Of a stretch of 64,000 nucleotides of DNA, positions 61,012 through 64,000 are shown piece by piece. The notes under the pieces were generated by a model, which saw nothing but the letters and a program-made list of their open reading frames with translations, was not told where the DNA came from and did not search any database. Positions within the stretch are counted from its first letter, which is position 1. Every line of letters begins with the position of its first letter. A program made the translations under genes and the position numbers. The stretch is taken from the NCBI GenBank assembly GCA_014529385.2, contig CM043948.1, positions 82,135,760 to 82,199,759 of the forward strand. Reading direction: 5' to 3'. This DNA is from Adiantum capillus-veneris (lineage: Eukaryota; Streptophyta; Polypodiopsida; Polypodiales; Pteridaceae).

Positions 61012-61500
61012 TCCTCCCACACTTGAAATATTCGAGGTATCCTCACCTCGACATGAAGTTTGGATAAATTTGTTTTAAAACATCATCGCTTTCACAAGTA
61101 GTATCTTCCTCACGATACGTTGACCATTTAACGAGGTATTCAGTGATGGTCTGATTATGAAGAGGTTTGGTTCTACTTTGAAGAATGCTTTCAACGTGTA
61201 CTTCAAAAGTACCATTTTGGGTGAAGTAGATAAGAGAGAATAATCAATTATGTGATCAGGGTACGGTACATACTTCTACTGTGATGCACCTGATGAATCC
61301 CATTGTGACATTCTTCAACTACTAGGACAAAGTTATCCTAACCTTCAAGTACATCATCCAGAAGTTTCCATATGTCTCTTTGAAATGAGGACACAAATAT
61401 GTCCTCCCTCACATGCTCGTCATACTATTCTTGTGCATGAGTGACCTATCGATTACATGCATTTGTAGGTTACTACGAACGGTGGCATTCTGAAAGTTGA
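61012..61500 (-). pseudogene. Ty3 integrase C-terminus and chromodomain (family E)
   Basis: The minus strand reads YVPYPDHIIDYSLLSTSPNG, EVHVESILQSRTKPLHNQTI, TEYLVKWSTYREEDTTCESD and DDVLKQIYPNF. This is a clear chromodomain (V..IL..R......EYLVKW..Y....T(W)E), with Cys in place of the conserved Trp. The frame is open from 61205 to 61030. The remaining pol would lie to the right but is not recognisable beyond the MITE at 61504. Confidence 0.75.
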
Positions 61501-62285
61501 AACCCCGGGGGATTCACTCTATATACAAAGCGAGACGCCACCTAAGAGCGCACAACTTTGATAAAACCCCTATATACGACTCATATTAGGGAATATGGCC
61601 CATCTTTATACGCTTATACGACAATCAATGTAAAAAAATATCATACCCATATCTTACATATAAAATTTAGGTCTCACACGATCTAACTAAGTAAAACTAG
61701 TCAAAGAGCGTGTAGCATAGTGATTGGAAATGTACTAAGAAACCACTTCTATTGACAACTAGATGTACCGTCAATGTGTTTTAGTTTGACTTTCAAACAT
61801 TGTGGCCGTTCAGACTGCACTCTAACTACTCATTCAATTTTGACCCATCTAAATTACTCAAAAAACATGGTTATAAAGTTGTGTTAGGTTCTCCGCATAA
61901 ATTTGCATCTATACAAACTCTTATAGCTTTTATCCCTCAACATATGAACTATAATCACAAAACAAGTAATTGATACAAAGTAGTGTTAGTTATTGCATGT
62001 ATCTTTGTAGCTATTGATTCACAAGTTCAAGGAAAGACTCTTTTGGGAAGCCATGATTTTGAAACACAAAAACTTCCTCTCATTTTTCCCTTTTCTCACC
62101 CCCCCCCCCCCCCCCCCCCCCCCAATATAAATATGATACCCCCTACCTTATTTTTAAGCTTGGGAGATAAATTATTGGGGGCCTGTCCCTAACTTATACG
62201 CTTATGTAACTTGTCAAAAAAACCCCCTCCCCTGCACTTATGTGGTGCAGTAAGTTTTCCATGGTGAATCCCCCGGGGTTGAAAC
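61496..62285. mobile_element. CCCGGGG-ended non-autonomous element, 774 bp, with 8-bp duplication
   Basis: The element itself is 61504-62277. It is flanked by a perfect GTTGAAAC duplication (61496-61503 and 62278-62285). Terminal inverted repeats are exact over 14 bases: CCCGGGGGATTCAC at the left, GTGAATCCCCCGGG at the right. The interior is non-coding, AT-rich, with a run of 25 C at 62099-62123 and paired TTATACGCTTATACG / AACTTATACGCTTATG segments. No transposase-length frame. Confidence 0.85.
62099..62123 (+). repeat. homopolymer C25
   Basis: Twenty-five consecutive C bases inside the 774-bp element. Confidence 0.95.
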
Positions 62286-62960
62286 ATTCAACCAGGTAAG
62301 GGGTCCGGTGTGATCTATCCATCTATGCAGTGTATGTTGGAAAAAGCAGCCATAAATTGGGATTTATTATGAATGTTGAATGAAATATTTACCTTATGTG
62401 GGTTGTGAGCAATTACTCTCCCAAAGTGTTTAAAGAATAACTCCTCGGGTACATGACTAAATGACTTTGAGACATTGTTGATACACTATTGTCCGCCCCA
62501 CACATTAAATATTATGATATCAAAGCACCCCAATGATAACACTAAAGAGAGAATAAATCTTGCTAACCATGTTTCCTTTGTTGGTCTCAAGAGAAGCTCG
62601 TGTGCATCGTGCACAATATCATGTGCGTGACTATAATCTCCTTACCCATCTTTGATTGTATCAGCCATGTGTTCAGGTGGTCTAAACTTGGGGTTCCTTG
62701 CAACATAAGGGTGCCATGACCTAAACGTTTTAGGGACTATCCATTCTATGGGCAACGGTCTCTTCTTCTCCTTTCCATCCCATCTAGTTGTAATGTGACT
62801 CTAGATTTGTACTCCCATATGAAGGTACTCTTCAATGATCAATACTCACCCATATCCCATGAGGCAATATATCAGTTATCTACACAAACACCCCATCACT
62901 CAAGTTAGCCATGAAATAGTAAAACTTTAAGTTACAATTCCAAGAACAAAAGGAAATTTT
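62286..62960. other. unassigned sequence
   Basis: No coding match or element end recognised. Confidence 0.3.
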
Positions 62961-63200
62961 CTAATTGTAAATGGTAAAAAGATTACACACTACTTTGAAA
63001 GAGATGCATAAAGGTTCAATAAACCAATTCTTGGATCCCATGAATAAAAACCTATTCTTGTATCTACTCACATCTCGGATTTCAAAGTTCAAAACTTTTA
63101 TCTGGGCACTTAGGTTCACATCTTCTCCTTGTACCATTTCTCTCCATGAGAAGTGTCTATAGGTGGTAATGCACAAATATGATTTACATGAGCATGACAT
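62961..63200 (-). pseudogene. possible copia RNase H scrap
   Basis: The minus strand reads TTYRHFSWREMVQGEDVNLS, which resembles the YRHHF(V/I)REMVQ.G.V.L segment of copia RNase H. Too short to be sure. Confidence 0.3.
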
Positions 63201-63277
63201 TCATTTATTCTTCTCTATAGAAATAATCATTAGGGATCATCCACTATTGGAAATACTTGGGCATCCCAAACATATCT

Positions 63278-63843
63278 TGATAAGAGATTAAAAAGGAGAA
63301 GAGCTTGAGCTCTTGCTAGTGCACGCACGCACACACACATATACAAATGGAGGAAAAACCTTCTACTTCTCCTTCTTCATTAACTCAAGATAAGAGGTCT
63401 ACAAAGCATGAAAAAAAAAAGAACATAAGAAAAAAATATTACAACAATCTAGTGTGAACTGCTAGTGAGTGAGCTAGATGGATAAGTTGCCACCCGGGGC
63501 AGTCACTTATCAAAAGACCCCTATATCACGTGCGTTCAAGAGGTAATTAATAATACCCCAATATACATACTATACTTACACTGTGAGCCTATTTAGAAAA
63601 CCCCCACCCCCCTCTGTATGTATACATTTTTATACATTTTGGTCTTTTAATAATCCTCTCCGGTTAACTCACGTGAGTGACCGCCCCGGGAGTTGCCATC
63701 ACTCCGGGTAGACCAAGTTGGTGCAGTCTAGCTGTAGTATCAGTGGTGGTGAAGATATGCATGTACAATAAGGCATGCCAATGATGATGACTGCTAGTGA
63801 TTACCATCCAAGAGTAGTGCATGTTGAGCTTGACATCTCAACA
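63278..63843 (-). repeat. 3' LTR of a copia element, carrying a MITE
   Basis: On the minus strand it starts TGTTGAGATGTCAAGCTCAA after the purine tract. It probably ends TTAATCTCTTATCA at 63278, giving about 360 bp once the 198-bp insert and its duplication are removed. The right boundary is firm, the left one is an estimate. Confidence 0.5.
63485..63698. mobile_element. CCCGGGG-ended MITE, 198 bp, with 8-bp duplication
   Basis: The element itself is 63493-63690. It is flanked by a perfect AGTTGCCA duplication (63485-63492 and 63691-63698). Left end CCCGGGGCAGTCACTTA, right end reverse-complemented CCCGGGGCGGTCACTCA. Same CCCGGGG..(G/T)TCAC ends and same 8-bp duplication length as the 774-bp element. 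Both also share CCCCTATAT near the left end. Confidence 0.85.
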
Positions 63844-63856
63844 CTCCCCCTCAAGC
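63844..63856 (-). promoter_or_regulatory. polypurine tract of the right-end copia element
   Basis: The minus strand reads GCTTGAGGGGGAG immediately before the LTR start. Confidence 0.8.
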
Positions 63857-63887
63857 TCAACACCACCTTCCATATGCCAAGCATCAC

Positions 63888-63998
63888 TCAAAACCACCAT
63901 AGCTTCTGCACTCCAAGGGTCTTTGTGAAGATATCTGCAACTTGCTCATCCATCGTCATGTATGCAAGGTCAATGTCTCTTGCCAAGAACCGCCCTCT
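63888..63998 (-). pseudogene. copia polyprotein C-terminus (RNase H), cut by the window edge
   Basis: The minus strand reads RFLARDIDLAYMTMDEQVAD, IFTKTLGVQKLWWF and a TGA. It matches the YV.T.DQ.ADIFTK.L end of copia RNase H. The frame is open to the window edge. The rest of the element lies outside. Confidence 0.8.
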
Positions 63999-64000
63999 GA

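Noticed and set aside
60355-62530. TGATATCAAAGCA at 60358 and 62513 as plus-strand primer-binding sites
   Set aside because: No LTR end or gag could be placed beside either copy, so the similarity to TGGTATCAGAGC may be chance.

Overview
This is a window of a large, repeat-rich land-plant nuclear genome. The grounds are plant-type Ty3/gypsy and Ty1/copia retrotransposons (tRNA-iMet and tRNA-Asp primer-binding sites, chromodomains, polypurine tracts), plant-type LINEs, many (AG)n, (TA)n and (TG)n microsatellites, and one intron-containing gene encoding a P4-type ATPase (aminophospholipid flippase) closest to the plant ALA1 group. A non-seed plant with a big genome, such as a fern, fits best, but that is an inference from texture and not proof. 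No bacterial genes, CRISPR array, tRNA or rRNA was seen.

The host gene lies on the plus strand. Three consecutive exons (17133-17256, 17330-17549, 17665-18132) encode the hinge of the P domain and membrane segments 5-9. The terminal exon (32392-32593) encodes membrane segment 10 and the C-terminus. The splice phases join exactly, so the last intron is 14,259 bp long and is filled with nested transposable elements. Everything upstream of 17133 is also repeat DNA, so the preceding intron probably extends beyond the left edge.

Layout. 1-2823: 3' half of a chromodomain Ty3 element (family A) with its LTR. 2824-6440: LINE with a mutated RT active site. 6690-8790: second decayed family-A copy. 8785-13100: decayed minus-strand Ty3 element (family B) carrying a 652-bp hAT-like MITE. 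13105-14830: RT fragment and LINE ORF1. 15368-15982: solo family-A LTR. 17133-18132: flippase exons. 18580-22640: family-B pol plus 3' LTR. 22660-23480: TG-rich tandem repeat. 23666-31991: one family-B LTR split by a nested stack that includes a 468-bp tandem array, itself split by a copia element (27034-30389). 32392-32593: last flippase exon. 33590-34640: coiled-coil L1-ORF1-like remnant. 35174-39954: copia element with perfect 5-bp target-site duplication. 40540-41560: older copia fragments. 41830-44942: third family-B copy. 44943-47900: another Ty3 pol and LTR. 49241-49490: GA minisatellite. 51207-60205: a nearly intact 9.0-kb gag-protease-only Ty3 element with 97 percent similar LTRs and a perfect target-site duplication. 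61011-61500: chromodomain Ty3 end. 61504-62277 and 63493-63690: two elements that share a CCCGGGG terminal inverted repeat and 8-bp target-site duplications. 63278-64000: 3' end of another copia element.

Almost all element coding regions carry stops, frameshifts or deletions. The least damaged mobile unit is the 9.0-kb element, which has no recognisable reverse transcriptase, RNase H or integrase and so would need those functions from another element.
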